This document shows, one piece after another, positions 1-7,491 of a stretch of 12,160 nucleotides of DNA. The translations under genes and the position numbers were made by a program. Position 1 is the stretch's first letter. Every line of letters begins with the position of its first letter. The notes beneath the pieces are model-generated. The model saw only the letters and a list, made by a program, of their open reading frames with translations. It was not told the origin of the DNA and ran no database searches. Source of the DNA: Bacteroidota bacterium (lineage in GTDB: Bacteria; Bacteroidota; Bacteroidia; Bacteroidales; Bacteroidaceae); the NCBI GenBank assembly GCA_023458215.1, contig JAEXAJ010000200.1, positions 1 through 12,160 on the forward strand, read 5' to 3'.

Positions 1-30
1 TATTATAAGGTAGAAAGAATCTTTTTTTTC

Positions 31-38
31 TACTTTTG
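31..38 (+). promoter_or_regulatory. Putative -7 box of the topA promoter
   Basis: TACTTTTG matches the Bacteroidota -7 consensus TAnnTTTG exactly. Transcription would begin near position 45 and leave a leader of about 35 nt before the topA ATG. No clear TTTG -33 element is seen at the expected distance, and the window starts too close to exclude other upstream promoters. Confidence 0.55.
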
Positions 39-80
39 CGGGCGAATTAGGTGGCGTGAGTCACTACAAAACAGAAATTT

Positions 81-2537
81 ATGCAGAAAAACCTTGTCAT
101 TGTCGAATCTCCGGCAAAAGCAAAAACAATTGAAAAGTTCCTTGGAAAAGATTTTAAAGTCCTTTCCAGCTACGGTCATATACGCGATTTGAAAAAGAAA
201 GATTTCAGTATCGACATTGAAAAAAACTTTGAACCGCACTATGAAGTACCCGCTGATAAGAAGAAACTCGTAGCCCAACTGAAAGAGGAAGCCGACCAGG
301 CAGAAACCGTATGGTTAGCATCCGATGAGGACCGCGAGGGAGAAGCCATCGCCTGGCACTTGTACGAAGTGCTGAAACTGAAACCGGAAAACACCAAGCG
401 GATCGTTTTCCACGAAATCACCAAAGGCGCCATTCTGAAAGCCATCGACCACCCTCGCAATATCGACATCAACCTGGTTGATGCCCAACAAGCACGACGC
501 ATCCTCGACCGTATCGTAGGATTCGAACTTTCGCCCGTACTATGGAAGAAAGTAAAGCCCGCACTTTCGGCAGGCCGTGTACAATCTGTTGCCGTCCGCC
601 TCATCGTAGAGCGCGAACGCGAAATTCATGCATTCCAAACCGAAGCCGCCTACCGTGTCACCGCCGTATTCCTGGTTCCCGACGAAGACGGCAAGCAGAT
701 AGAGTTGAAAGCCGAGCTGGGACGCCGTATCAAGACCAAACAAGAAGCACAAAAATTTCTGGAAAGTTGTCAATCCGCCACATTCACCATCAATGATATC
801 ACTACCCGCCCGTTGAAGAAGAGCCCCGCCGCTCCCTTCACCACCTCTACTTTGCAGCAGGAAGCTGCCCGCAAACTGGGATTCACGGTAGCACAAACCA
901 TGATGGTAGCGCAACGTCTGTACGAATCAGGAAATATCACCTATATGCGTACCGACTCTGTAAACTTGTCCGAATTTGCAATCAACGGCAGCAAAGAAGC
1001 CATCACACACATGATGGGCGAGCGTTACGTAAATCCACGCCACTTTGCCACCAAAACCAAAGGCGCACAGGAAGCGCACGAGGCTATCCGTCCCACTTAC
1101 ATGGAGAATGCCAAAATCGAAGGTAGCGCTCAGGAAAAGAAACTATACGATCTGATCTGGAAACGTACCATTGCCTCCCAAATGGCGGATGCCGAAGTGG
1201 AAAAGACCACTGTAAGCATCGGCATCAGCAATGAATCCGATACCTTCACCGCTACCGGAGAAGTGGTTAAGTTTGATGGTTTCCTCCACGTTTACCGCGA
1301 ATCTTACGATGACGACGCCGATCAGGAAGACGAATCACGCTTATTGCCTCCTTTGAAGAAAGGACAAAAGCTGCAACACGAAGATATTACTGCCACCGAA
1401 CGTTTCACCCAACATCCTCCGCGCTACACCGAGGCAAGTCTGGTGCGCAAGCTCGAAGAACTGGGCATCGGCCGTCCTTCTACTTACGCTCCTACCATTT
1501 CAACCATTCAGCAACGCGAATATGTACTGAAAGGCGAAAAGCCGGGAGAAGAACGTGCTTACAACGTACTCATGCTGAAGGATAACCGGATAGTTGACAA
1601 TACAAATACCGAAATTACCGGAGCCGAGAAATCCAAACTGATACCTACCGATACCGGTATAGTGGTAAACGACTTCCTGATAGAGTATTTCCCGAATATC
1701 CTCGATTTCAATTTCACAGCCAACGTAGAGAAGCAATTCGACGAAATAGCCGAAGGTGAGAAAAAATGGACGTCCATCATGAAAACCTTCTATAAGGACT
1801 TCCACCCCTCGGTAGAGAAAACGCTTGCTTCCAAAAGCGAACATAAGGCCGGCGAACGCATTTTGGGCAACGATCCCGTCAGCGGAAAACAAATTTCGGT
1901 GAAGATCGGACGCTTTGGCCCGGTAGTACAAATGGGTACTGTAGAAGATGAGGAGAAACCCCGCTTTGCGCAAATGACCAAAGGTTTGTCTCTCGAAACC
2001 ATTACATTGGAAGAGGCATTGGAACTGTTTAAGCTTCCACGTACCCTTGGTACATATGAGGACAAAACCGTAACGGTTGGTAGCGGACGTTTCGGACTAT
2101 TCATACAACACAATGGCTTGTACGCCTCATTGCCCAAAACAGCCGATCCGATGACTATCACGCTCGAAGAAGCCATCGAACTGATAAAGCTCAAGCAAGA
2201 AGCCGCCGCCCAAAGACACCTCAAGCAATTCGAGGAAGATCCTGATCTTGAAATCATGAACGGTCGTTACGGCCCATATATAGCTTACAAAGGCAGCAAC
2301 TACAAAATCCCTAAGGATATTGTTCCGCAAGATTTAAGCTTGGCCGCCTGCAAGGAGATTGTCAGACTTCAAGAGGAAAAAGAACCGGGCAAAACCAAAC
2401 GCGCTGCCAAGGCACCGAAAGCCAAGCCGGCAGCAAAAGCCGCCACTGCCAAGACTAAAGCAACCAAAGCGACAACCACTGCTAAAGCTGCGACTAAGGC
2501 TAAAGCAACGACTGCTAAAGCAGCTAAGAAGAAATAA
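81..2537 (+). CDS. topA: DNA topoisomerase I (type IA)
   Basis: An 818-residue type IA topoisomerase, which relaxes negative supercoils by cutting one strand through a 5'-phosphotyrosyl link. The N-terminal TOPRIM domain starts with NLVIVESPAKAKTIEKFLG (catalytic Glu9) and has the metal-binding acidic motif SDEDREGE at 81-88 (D82, D84, E86). The active-site tyrosine is Y288 in ITYMRTDS. The conserved GIGRPSTYAPT lies near residues 462-472. The C-terminus shows three related repeats centred near 610, 668 and 727 (GRFGP, GSGRFG, NGRYGPYI), as in the topoisomerase C-terminal repeat family, and no tetracysteine zinc fingers like those of E. coli TopA. Residues 771-818 form a Lys/Ala/Thr-rich, histone-H1-like basic tail. 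The ATG at 81 places the TOPRIM motif at the usual distance from the N-terminus. The gene has its own promoter and terminator and appears monocistronic. Confidence 0.98.
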   Translation: MQKNLVIVESPAKAKTIEKFLGKDFKVLSSYGHIRDLKKKDFSIDIEKNFEPHYEVPADKKKLVAQLKEEADQAETVWLASDEDREGEAIAWHLYEVLKLKPENTKRIVFHEITKGAILKAIDHPRNIDINLVDAQQARRILDRIVGFELSPVLWKKVKPALSAGRVQSVAVRLIVEREREIHAFQTEAAYRVTAVFLVPDEDGKQIELKAELGRRIKTKQEAQKFLESCQSATFTINDITTRPLKKSPAAPFTTSTLQQEAARKLGFTVAQTMMVAQRLYESGNITYMRTDSVNLSEFAINGSKEAITHMMGERYVNPRHFATKTKGAQEAHEAIRPTYMENAKIEGSAQEKKLYDLIWKRTIASQMADAEVEKTTVSIGISNESDTFTATGEVVKFDGFLHVYRESYDDDADQEDESRLLPPLKKGQKLQHEDITATERFTQHPPRYTEASLVRKLEELGIGRPSTYAPTISTIQQREYVLKGEKPGEERAYNVLMLKDNRIVDNTNTEITGAEKSKLIPTDTGIVVNDFLIEYFPNILDFNFTANVEKQFDEIAEGEKKWTSIMKTFYKDFHPSVEKTLASKSEHKAGERILGNDPVSGKQISVKIGRFGPVVQMGTVEDEEKPRFAQMTKGLSLETITLEEALELFKLPRTLGTYEDKTVTVGSGRFGLFIQHNGLYASLPKTADPMTITLEEAIELIKLKQEAAAQRHLKQFEEDPDLEIMNGRYGPYIAYKGSNYKIPKDIVPQDLSLAACKEIVRLQEEKEPGKTKRAAKAPKAKPAAKAATAKTKATKATTTAKAATKAKATTAKAAKKK

Positions 2538-2561
2538 ATTAATAGTTACAAAAGTATATCC

Positions 2562-2602
2562 TCCCCCTTTTTTGAATGCCTATTTGAAAAAGGGGGATTT
2601 TT
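2562..2602 (+). terminator. Rho-independent terminator of topA
   Basis: TCCCCCTTTTT (2562-2572) pairs perfectly with AAAAAGGGGGA (2587-2597), an 11-bp stem with a 14-nt loop. A run of T (2598-2602) follows directly. It starts 24 nt after the topA stop codon and isolates topA from the downstream lipoprotein gene. Confidence 0.85.
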
Positions 2603-2626
2603 ACATTCTAACCTCCTCATCATTAG

Positions 2627-2724
2627 AAAAGATTGTCTATATTCCGGCAACCAAACAGATTTATCAATAATTTCCGCTTAAAAAGGCAACTATTTCCTTT
2701 CCATATCAAAAGATTGTGTATATT
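2627..2724 (+). repeat. Direct repeat pair overlapping the lipoprotein promoter
   Basis: AAAAGATTGTnTATATT occurs at 2627-2643 and again at 2708-2724, identical at 16 of 17 positions, with starts 81 bp apart. The downstream copy contains most of the -7 box. The upstream copy gives a degenerate box (TATATTCC). The pair could be two regulator sites or a duplicated promoter; in AT-rich DNA a chance match cannot be excluded. Confidence 0.4.
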
Positions 2725-2726
2725 TG
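2719..2726 (+). promoter_or_regulatory. Putative -7 box of the LruC lipoprotein gene
   Basis: TATATTTG fits the TAnnTTTG consensus and lies 47 bp before the proposed start codon. Upstream TTTCC at 2693-2697 is only a weak -33 candidate, at slightly long spacing (21 bp). A purine-rich AGAAGGGGA just before the ATG at 2774 could act as a ribosome binding site and supports that start. Confidence 0.5.
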
Positions 2727-2773
2727 TAATAATTTCAATATCGCAAACAAACAATAAAAGAAGGGGAATCTTC

Positions 2774-4684
2774 ATGAGTAAATTATTCTTTCCCAAATCT
2801 ACAGTTGCCTCCCTATCATTCATCCTAGCACTTAGCAGTTGCATGGAGAAAGATGTATATCAAGGAGGGAAGAACGAACCTCTAAACCCTACAGAGGTAT
2901 TTGACTTCAGTCTGAAGAAACAAGTCAAATTGAGTATCAACTACGGCTTTACAAACGACTACTATATCATCTTCGAGCTATACGATCAAAACCCGATAAC
3001 GGAACAAGATGATTCATGGATAAAGAACGAAGAACTTATGCCAGTCTATGTTGCTTCAACCGATAAAAGAGGGCAATATTCGGGTAATATCCCGCTACCT
3101 TCGGACATCACGGAAGTATGGCTTTATAGTGAATATTTAGGAGCAATCTCTCCGGTGAAACTGACAATAAACGGCGATCAAATAAGCTTTAATCAGAACG
3201 ACTATATTGCATCCTTACAGACCAAAACCAGAGCTGTAACGAGCAATGGATATAAATATGAAAATGTAGGAGAAATCATGCCCGGAGTGAATTGGGATAT
3301 TTACGGGCTACCCAGCAACATTGAGCCAACACTCAGTATGCCTCCTGCCGACATATTATATAGCATTCAGGACACCTATAACGGTGCAAAAGATAAATAC
3401 ATTTCAAAAGTGCATCCGGAGTGGTGTAACAATACTAACACTTCTGAAATAAAAATCACAAAAGATACAGAGATCAGCCTCGTATTCATAAACAGTGGAG
3501 CCAGCTGGAATAATACCGTAGGTTATTTTACATATCCAACCGGGACGATTCCTACAGAGGAAACAATAAAGAAGATTATTGCTTTCCCTAACATATCACC
3601 TATCAGCAAAACCAATAGTGACGGAATCCGCACCGGAGCAATGATATGCGGTCATGAAGTAAAACTGAAATATTGGGATGGAGAACAATTCAAAGATAAA
3701 TTCCCGGCAGGTATAAGCATCGGGTGGTATCTTGAAGGAAACTCGTTCAACAAAGGCAACATCTCAAAGCAGGGATATGCAACTACCCGTTACTCATACA
3801 GTTCCATGAATGAGGAAGACGACAAGCAGCGCGTGGTAGCATTGCGACATGCCGAATCAGACCAACTTGTGGCAATTGGCTTTGAGGACAGTAAAGATTT
3901 CAACTACACCGACGCGACGTTCTACGTAAAGGTAGCAGAATCAGGAGCTATCTCTGCGGATATCCCCTCACTGCCTTCTGTCGACGCCCCCAAGAATGTG
4001 ACAAGCACCACTATAGGAACATTGGCTTTCGAGGATCAATGGCCTTTGCAGGGGGATTATGATATGAATGATGTAATAGTGGAATATAGCTCTACTCTCT
4101 ACAAAAATGCAGTAAGCGGTAAAATCTACAAGATAGTAGATGAATTTACTCCTGTACATAGCGGAGGCATTTATACTTGCGGCTTCGGCTATCAATTAAG
4201 CAAAGTCGAATCGAGCCGGGTAACTAAAATCGAGGTTTCAGGTTCAACCGGTTGGAAAGCTGAAACCGACCAAGCTCATCCAACCATAATCTTATTTGAT
4301 AATCTTAAGAGTGTGTTAGAAAAGAAAATAACCGTCACAATTGAATTATCCGACGTCGAAGAGGGTCAGGTAACTCCACCCTATAACCCGTTTATTTTTG
4401 TCAACGACAGAAGCAAAGAAGTGCATCTGGTAAACTATCCACCTACCGGAAAGGCCGATATGGAGCTTTTCAATACAGAAGATGATGTGTCGAATATTTC
4501 CGCCGGAGTTTATTATATCGCTCGCTACCAAGATGATGTAGAGCTTATGCCCTACTGCATCAATCTGCCGACACTGAACTTCAACTACTCCGAAGAAAGT
4601 GTGAAGATTTATGAAACCTATCCCAGCTTTATAGAATGGGTAAAATCTAAAGGACAAAAAGCAACCAATTGGTATAAGAAGTGA
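2774..4684 (+). CDS. LruC domain / DUF4842-type lipoprotein
   Basis: A 636-residue predicted surface or periplasmic lipoprotein. MSKLFFPKSTVASLSFILAL followed by SSC gives a signal peptide with lipobox Cys23. The next residues, MEKD, are acidic, as often seen in Bacteroidota lipoproteins exported to the cell surface (inference). Residues 419-433 carry FEDQWPLQGDYDMND, the hallmark of LruC/DUF4842 proteins, whose acidic residues resemble a metal-binding loop. The C-terminal part has the family features KEVHLVNYPPTGKAD (about 548-562), LFNTEDD and a final SFIEWV...NWYKK. The reading frame extends back to an ATG at 2633, but the 47 extra residues would bury the signal peptide and begin upstream of the -7 box, so 2774 is preferred. 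Function of the family is not established; cell-surface adhesion or binding roles are only suggestions. The base composition is more AT-rich than topA or argS. Confidence 0.87.
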   Translation: MSKLFFPKSTVASLSFILALSSCMEKDVYQGGKNEPLNPTEVFDFSLKKQVKLSINYGFTNDYYIIFELYDQNPITEQDDSWIKNEELMPVYVASTDKRGQYSGNIPLPSDITEVWLYSEYLGAISPVKLTINGDQISFNQNDYIASLQTKTRAVTSNGYKYENVGEIMPGVNWDIYGLPSNIEPTLSMPPADILYSIQDTYNGAKDKYISKVHPEWCNNTNTSEIKITKDTEISLVFINSGASWNNTVGYFTYPTGTIPTEETIKKIIAFPNISPISKTNSDGIRTGAMICGHEVKLKYWDGEQFKDKFPAGISIGWYLEGNSFNKGNISKQGYATTRYSYSSMNEEDDKQRVVALRHAESDQLVAIGFEDSKDFNYTDATFYVKVAESGAISADIPSLPSVDAPKNVTSTTIGTLAFEDQWPLQGDYDMNDVIVEYSSTLYKNAVSGKIYKIVDEFTPVHSGGIYTCGFGYQLSKVESSRVTKIEVSGSTGWKAETDQAHPTIILFDNLKSVLEKKITVTIELSDVEEGQVTPPYNPFIFVNDRSKEVHLVNYPPTGKADMELFNTEDDVSNISAGVYYIARYQDDVELMPYCINLPTLNFNYSEESVKIYETYPSFIEWVKSKGQKATNWYKK

Positions 4685-4711
4685 CAGAAAGTATGTGAGT
4701 CCTCACTAAAC

Positions 4712-4772
4712 AGAGAGTCTATTGCAAGCTCCCGCTCCTCAAAGCGAAATGCCGGCAATAGACTCTCTATTT
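4712..4772. terminator. Hairpin terminator between convergent lipoprotein and argS genes
   Basis: AGAGAGTCTATTGC (4712-4725) and GCAATAGACTCTCT (4755-4768) form a perfect 14-bp stem around a 29-nt loop. On the + strand ATTTTATAT follows, giving a terminator for the lipoprotein gene. In the other direction the stem comes just after the argS stop codon, but its T-tract is weak (GTTTAG), so use by argS is less certain. Confidence 0.75.
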
Positions 4773-4793
4773 TATATGTTATGAAGTCTTATC

Positions 4794-6611
4794 TTACATG
4801 CGGTCGGGTACCTCGATACCCAGCAATCCCATGCCTAAGCGTACCACCTTCGCCACATTCTCGGACAAAGCAAGACGGAACACCTTCACTGCCTCATTCT
4901 CTTCACGCAGGATGCTGAAGTCGTGATAGAATTGGTTGTATTCTTTCACTAAGTCATACGTGTAGTTGGCAATGCCCGAAGGACTGTAATCTTCGCCGGC
5001 TTGTTTCACTACCGCTGCAAAGTCGGCAACCATCTGAATCAAGCCTTCTTCTTTCTCGCTCAGTTCAATGCCTGCGGGTAATTCGGCAGAAATAGCGATA
5101 CCCGCTTCTTTGGCTTTGCGCAGTACAGACTGGATACGCGCGTATGTATATTGGATAAACGGACCTGTATTCCCGTTGAAGTCGATGGATTCTTTCGGGT
5201 TGAAGGTCATGTTCTTGCGCGCGTCCACCTTCAGAATGAAGTATTTCAGAGCACCAAGACCTACGATACGGGCAATATTATCCGCCTCTTCTTTCGTCAA
5301 ACCATCCAGTTTGCCTAATTCATCGGAGGTTTCTTTGGCAGTTTTAATCATCTCCGCCATCAGGTCGTCGGCATCAACCACTGTACCTTCGCGGCTCTTC
5401 ATCTTGCCTTCGGGAAGCTCCACCATACCGTATGAGAAGTGCACCAACCCTTTACCCCATTCAAAGCCCAGTTTATCGAGCAAGATAGAGAGCACCTGGA
5501 AGTGATAGTTCTGTTCGTTACCAACCACGTAGATCATCTTGTCAATCGGGAAATCGGCAAAACGGAGTTTGGCAGTACCTATATCCTGTGTCATATACAC
5601 AGAAGTACCGTCGGCACGCAGGAGCAGTTTATGATCCAGCCCTTCGCCGGTAAGGTCCGCCCAAACGGAGCCGTCTTCCTTTTTATAAAAGAAGCCTTTC
5701 TCCAAGCCTTCCATCACCTTTTCCTTACCTTCCAGATAAGTTTCAGACTCATAATAGATCTTGTCGAAAGTAACTCCCATCATGCGATAAGTTTCATCGA
5801 AACCGGCATATACCCAGTTGTTCATCATCTGCCAAAGAGCACGAACTTCGGGATCGTTGGCTTCCCACTTCACCAGCATTTCACGGGCTTCTTTCATCAA
5901 AGCAGATTCAGATTCGGCCTTCGCTTTAGCTTCCTCTTCATTCATGCCTTCATTTTGGAATTTCGCCATCAGCTCTTTGACTTCCGCTTTGTAGTGCTTA
6001 TCGAAAGCTACGTAGTAATCGCCAATCAGATGGTCGCCTTTCTTTCCGGAAGTCTCCGGTGTTTCGCCGTTGCCATATTTTTGCCATGCAAGCATAGATT
6101 TGCAGATGTGGATACCACGGTCGTTCACGATGTTGGTCTTTACAACCTTATTGCCATTAGCCTGCATGATATTAGCCAACGCACCCCCTAAAAGATTGTT
6201 GCGTACATGTCCCAAATGAAGGGGTTTATTGGTATTGGGAGATGAATACTCGATCATCACCAAGGGAGAATGGTCAGTGGCGGTCACAATTCCGTATTGC
6301 TTGTCGGCGTGAATGCTATTCAGCAACTCAATCCAAGCAGAAGAAGCAATCGTAAGATTCAGGAAGCCTTTGATCACATTAAATGCGGATACCGACGGAT
6401 CATTTGCCAGCAAGTATTCGCCAATTTCTTGTGCGGTTTGTTCCGGCCCCTTCTTAGACATGCGCAGGAAAGGGAAAACGACCAACGTGAGGTGTCCCTC
6501 AAATTCTTTCTTCGTCTTCTGTAACTGCACCTGTGCGGCAGGGACGTCTTGTCCGTACAGTGCTTTCAGTCCGCCAAGGACGGACGTCACCAGTTTTTGT
6601 TCTATATTCAT
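4794..6611 (-). CDS. argS: Arginyl-tRNA synthetase
   Basis: A 605-residue class I aminoacyl-tRNA synthetase that charges tRNA-Arg with arginine in the cytoplasm. The N-terminal region (about 1-110) has the Arg-tRNA-synthetase N-domain character that contacts the tRNA D-loop. The ATP-binding HIGH signature is HLGH at 132-135 within SSPNTNKPLHLGHVRNN, a hallmark of ArgRS. The second signature is the ArgRS-type KMSKS variant KMKSREG at 403-409. The DALR-type anticodon-binding domain begins around FIQYTYARIQSVLRKA (485-500) and runs to the C-terminus (PDRM). Length is normal for the family. It is convergent with the lipoprotein gene and divergent from the TPR regulator gene across a long repeat-rich gap. 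Long frames on the opposite strand here are shadows. Confidence 0.98.
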   Translation of the reverse strand: MNIEQKLVTSVLGGLKALYGQDVPAAQVQLQKTKKEFEGHLTLVVFPFLRMSKKGPEQTAQEIGEYLLANDPSVSAFNVIKGFLNLTIASSAWIELLNSIHADKQYGIVTATDHSPLVMIEYSSPNTNKPLHLGHVRNNLLGGALANIMQANGNKVVKTNIVNDRGIHICKSMLAWQKYGNGETPETSGKKGDHLIGDYYVAFDKHYKAEVKELMAKFQNEGMNEEEAKAKAESESALMKEAREMLVKWEANDPEVRALWQMMNNWVYAGFDETYRMMGVTFDKIYYESETYLEGKEKVMEGLEKGFFYKKEDGSVWADLTGEGLDHKLLLRADGTSVYMTQDIGTAKLRFADFPIDKMIYVVGNEQNYHFQVLSILLDKLGFEWGKGLVHFSYGMVELPEGKMKSREGTVVDADDLMAEMIKTAKETSDELGKLDGLTKEEADNIARIVGLGALKYFILKVDARKNMTFNPKESIDFNGNTGPFIQYTYARIQSVLRKAKEAGIAISAELPAGIELSEKEEGLIQMVADFAAVVKQAGEDYSPSGIANYTYDLVKEYNQFYHDFSILREENEAVKVFRLALSENVAKVVRLGMGLLGIEVPDRM

Positions 6612-6634
6612 GATTTTAATGTATTTTCCGGCTG

Positions 6635-6642
6635 CAAAGATA
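6635..6642 (-). promoter_or_regulatory. Putative -7 box of the argS promoter
   Basis: On the minus strand TATCTTTG matches TAnnTTTG exactly. Its downstream edge lies 23 bp upstream of the argS ATG, giving a short leader of roughly 16-17 nt. No obvious -33 TTTG is seen upstream. Confidence 0.6.
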
Positions 6643-6729
6643 ATGCAAAATTCTGATTTAATGTCCTAGAGGGGAGGCGCATCAAGATATAATTCCTTTT
6701 CGAAAGCTTTTGAATTAAAGGAGAATGGC

Positions 6730-6767
6730 ACACGGAGCACACAGAATGCGCGGATTGACACGGATTC
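6730..6767. repeat. Short degenerate tandem array of CACGG-type units
   Basis: Four units of 9-10 bp follow one another: ACACGGAGC, ACACAGAATG, CGCGGATTG and ACACGGATTC. This resembles the CACGGATT-rich intergenic filler I recall from other bacterial genomes, though that link was not checked. No function can be read from it. Confidence 0.5.
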
Positions 6768-6807
6768 TTTGATACTAAAATCCCTACTACAAAGAAAAAC
6801 ACGTTAT

Positions 6808-6911
6808 TTGCCAACACGCAGCACGACTGCATTTAATCAAAACATTATCAGTTCATTAGACCGTGTTGGCAACCGTGCTGGTTAGTGCTGGCAAACCATG
6901 TGCCAGCACGG
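6808..6911. repeat. Cluster of GTGYTGGCA elements able to form alternative hairpins
   Basis: Three direct copies of a GTGYTGG core lie at 6862-6872 (CGTGTTGGCAA), 6873-6881 (CCGTGCTGG) and 6885-6893 (GTGCTGGCA). Inverted copies lie on either side: TTGCCAACACG at 6808-6818 and TGCCAGCACGG at 6901-6911. Three stems are possible: 6808-6818 with 6862-6872 (11 bp); 6885-6893 with 6901-6909 (9 bp, 7-nt loop); and 6873-6881 with 6903-6911 (9 bp), which excludes the second. This could be an operator cluster, a structured RNA or a dispersed repeat; the sequence alone does not decide. Confidence 0.6.
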
Positions 6912-7100
6912 GAAAAGAGGTGTTTTTCATTAGAAAAGAGCTATACAACACTGATTATTAGCAATATAAACTTCAACCTCAACTAGGCATCTATTTGGCA
7001 AGAAACGGTTCCGATTAGGCCGAATTAACGTTTATTGACGCCGATTTCAGCCTAAATAGACATTATTATTGCGCTGAAGTCAACGAATAGCGACAGAGAC

Positions 7101-7202
7101 TTGCATAATGTGTGGTACAGACATGCATTGTTTGCAGCACAGATATACATGCTTTTTGCGTTAAAGGTATATGCATAATACCGAAAAGGTACGTGCAAAA
7201 TC
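7101..7202 (+). repeat. Left array of degenerate ~22-bp tandem units
   Basis: Units start at 7101, 7123, 7149, 7171 and 7193 (the last partial), with lengths of 22, 26, 22 and 22 bp. Each begins with a TGC/ATGC core, usually ATGCAT, and ends in an A/G-rich stretch followed by TAC, TAT or a similar triplet. The last, partial unit begins GTGCAAAATC. The ~22-bp period is about two helical turns. The units are too degenerate and have no spacers, so this is not a CRISPR array. Confidence 0.5.
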
Positions 7203-7222
7203 CCCTGATGCCTTATCTATGT

Positions 7223-7314
7223 CTTCGTCACAGGGCTGCGGGCTGTTGGGCACACGTACGTAGACTCGACAGTTTACGTGCGTGGGCTCGACAGCCCACA
7301 GCTCTGTGACGAGG
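7223..7314 (+). repeat. 92-bp palindromic element forming a long hairpin (REP-like or structured RNA)
   Basis: Two ungapped 42-nt arms (7223-7264 and 7273-7314) enclose the 8-nt loop CTCGACAG, and that octamer recurs in the right arm at 7287-7294. By hand pairing, 34 of 42 positions are Watson-Crick. Read as + strand RNA, six of the other eight are G-U pairs and only two are mismatches (C7239/A7298 and A7252/G7285). TTTT follows the right arm at 7315-7318. Its form suggests a repetitive extragenic palindrome, a very stable terminator-like element or part of a small RNA. Confidence 0.75.
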
Positions 7315-7344
7315 TTTTGAATGAGGCGTTTGGATAAAGGCAAT

Positions 7345-7390
7345 AAGGTGTTTGCTGATTTGCAATGTACTTCTTGCTGATTTTGCACGT
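7345..7390 (-). repeat. Right array of ~22-bp units, inverted relative to the left array
   Basis: On the + strand TTGCTGATTTGCAATGTAC (7352-7370) is repeated as TTGCTGATTTTGCACGTA (7374-7391), 22 bp apart. Read on the minus strand, these are units of the same family as the left array: about 15 of 22 positions match the unit at 7171. The outermost GATTTTGCACGT (7379-7390) is an exact 12-bp inverted copy of ACGTGCAAAATC at 7191-7202. The large hairpin lies between the two arrays. Confidence 0.5.
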
Positions 7391-7460
7391 ATATCCAATA
7401 GGCGAACAAAGGGAGGGAAAGCTCTGAATGACAAAAGAATTGTTTTTTTTGCATTCTACC

Positions 7461-7491
7461 TTGCAAGTTCAACTTTTTTGTCTTACTTTTC
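7461..7491 (+). promoter_or_regulatory. Possible promoter of the TPR regulator gene
   Basis: TTGC at 7461-7464 and TACTTTTC at 7484-7491 are separated by 19 bp. They fit the Bacteroidota -33/-7 pattern except that the last base of the -7 box is C instead of G. Transcription would start near 7498, about 40 nt before the ATG. A rival box, CTAATTTG at 7514-7521, is also one base off consensus but would give a very short leader. Confidence 0.35.

Noticed and set aside
1500..2330. Several minus-strand open frames of 67-157 codons
   Set aside because: All are antisense to topA, which is intact and recognisable throughout.
2633..2773. Upstream ATG extending the lipoprotein by 47 residues
   Set aside because: The extension would precede a clear lipoprotein signal peptide and would start upstream of the -7 box at 2719-2726.
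5439..6191. 250-codon open frame on the + strand
   Set aside because: It lies wholly antisense to argS, whose motifs are complete, and its translation shows no domain character. It is a shadow of the coding strand.
7101..7202. CRISPR array
   Set aside because: Units are degenerate, contiguous and lack unique spacers, and no cas gene is present.
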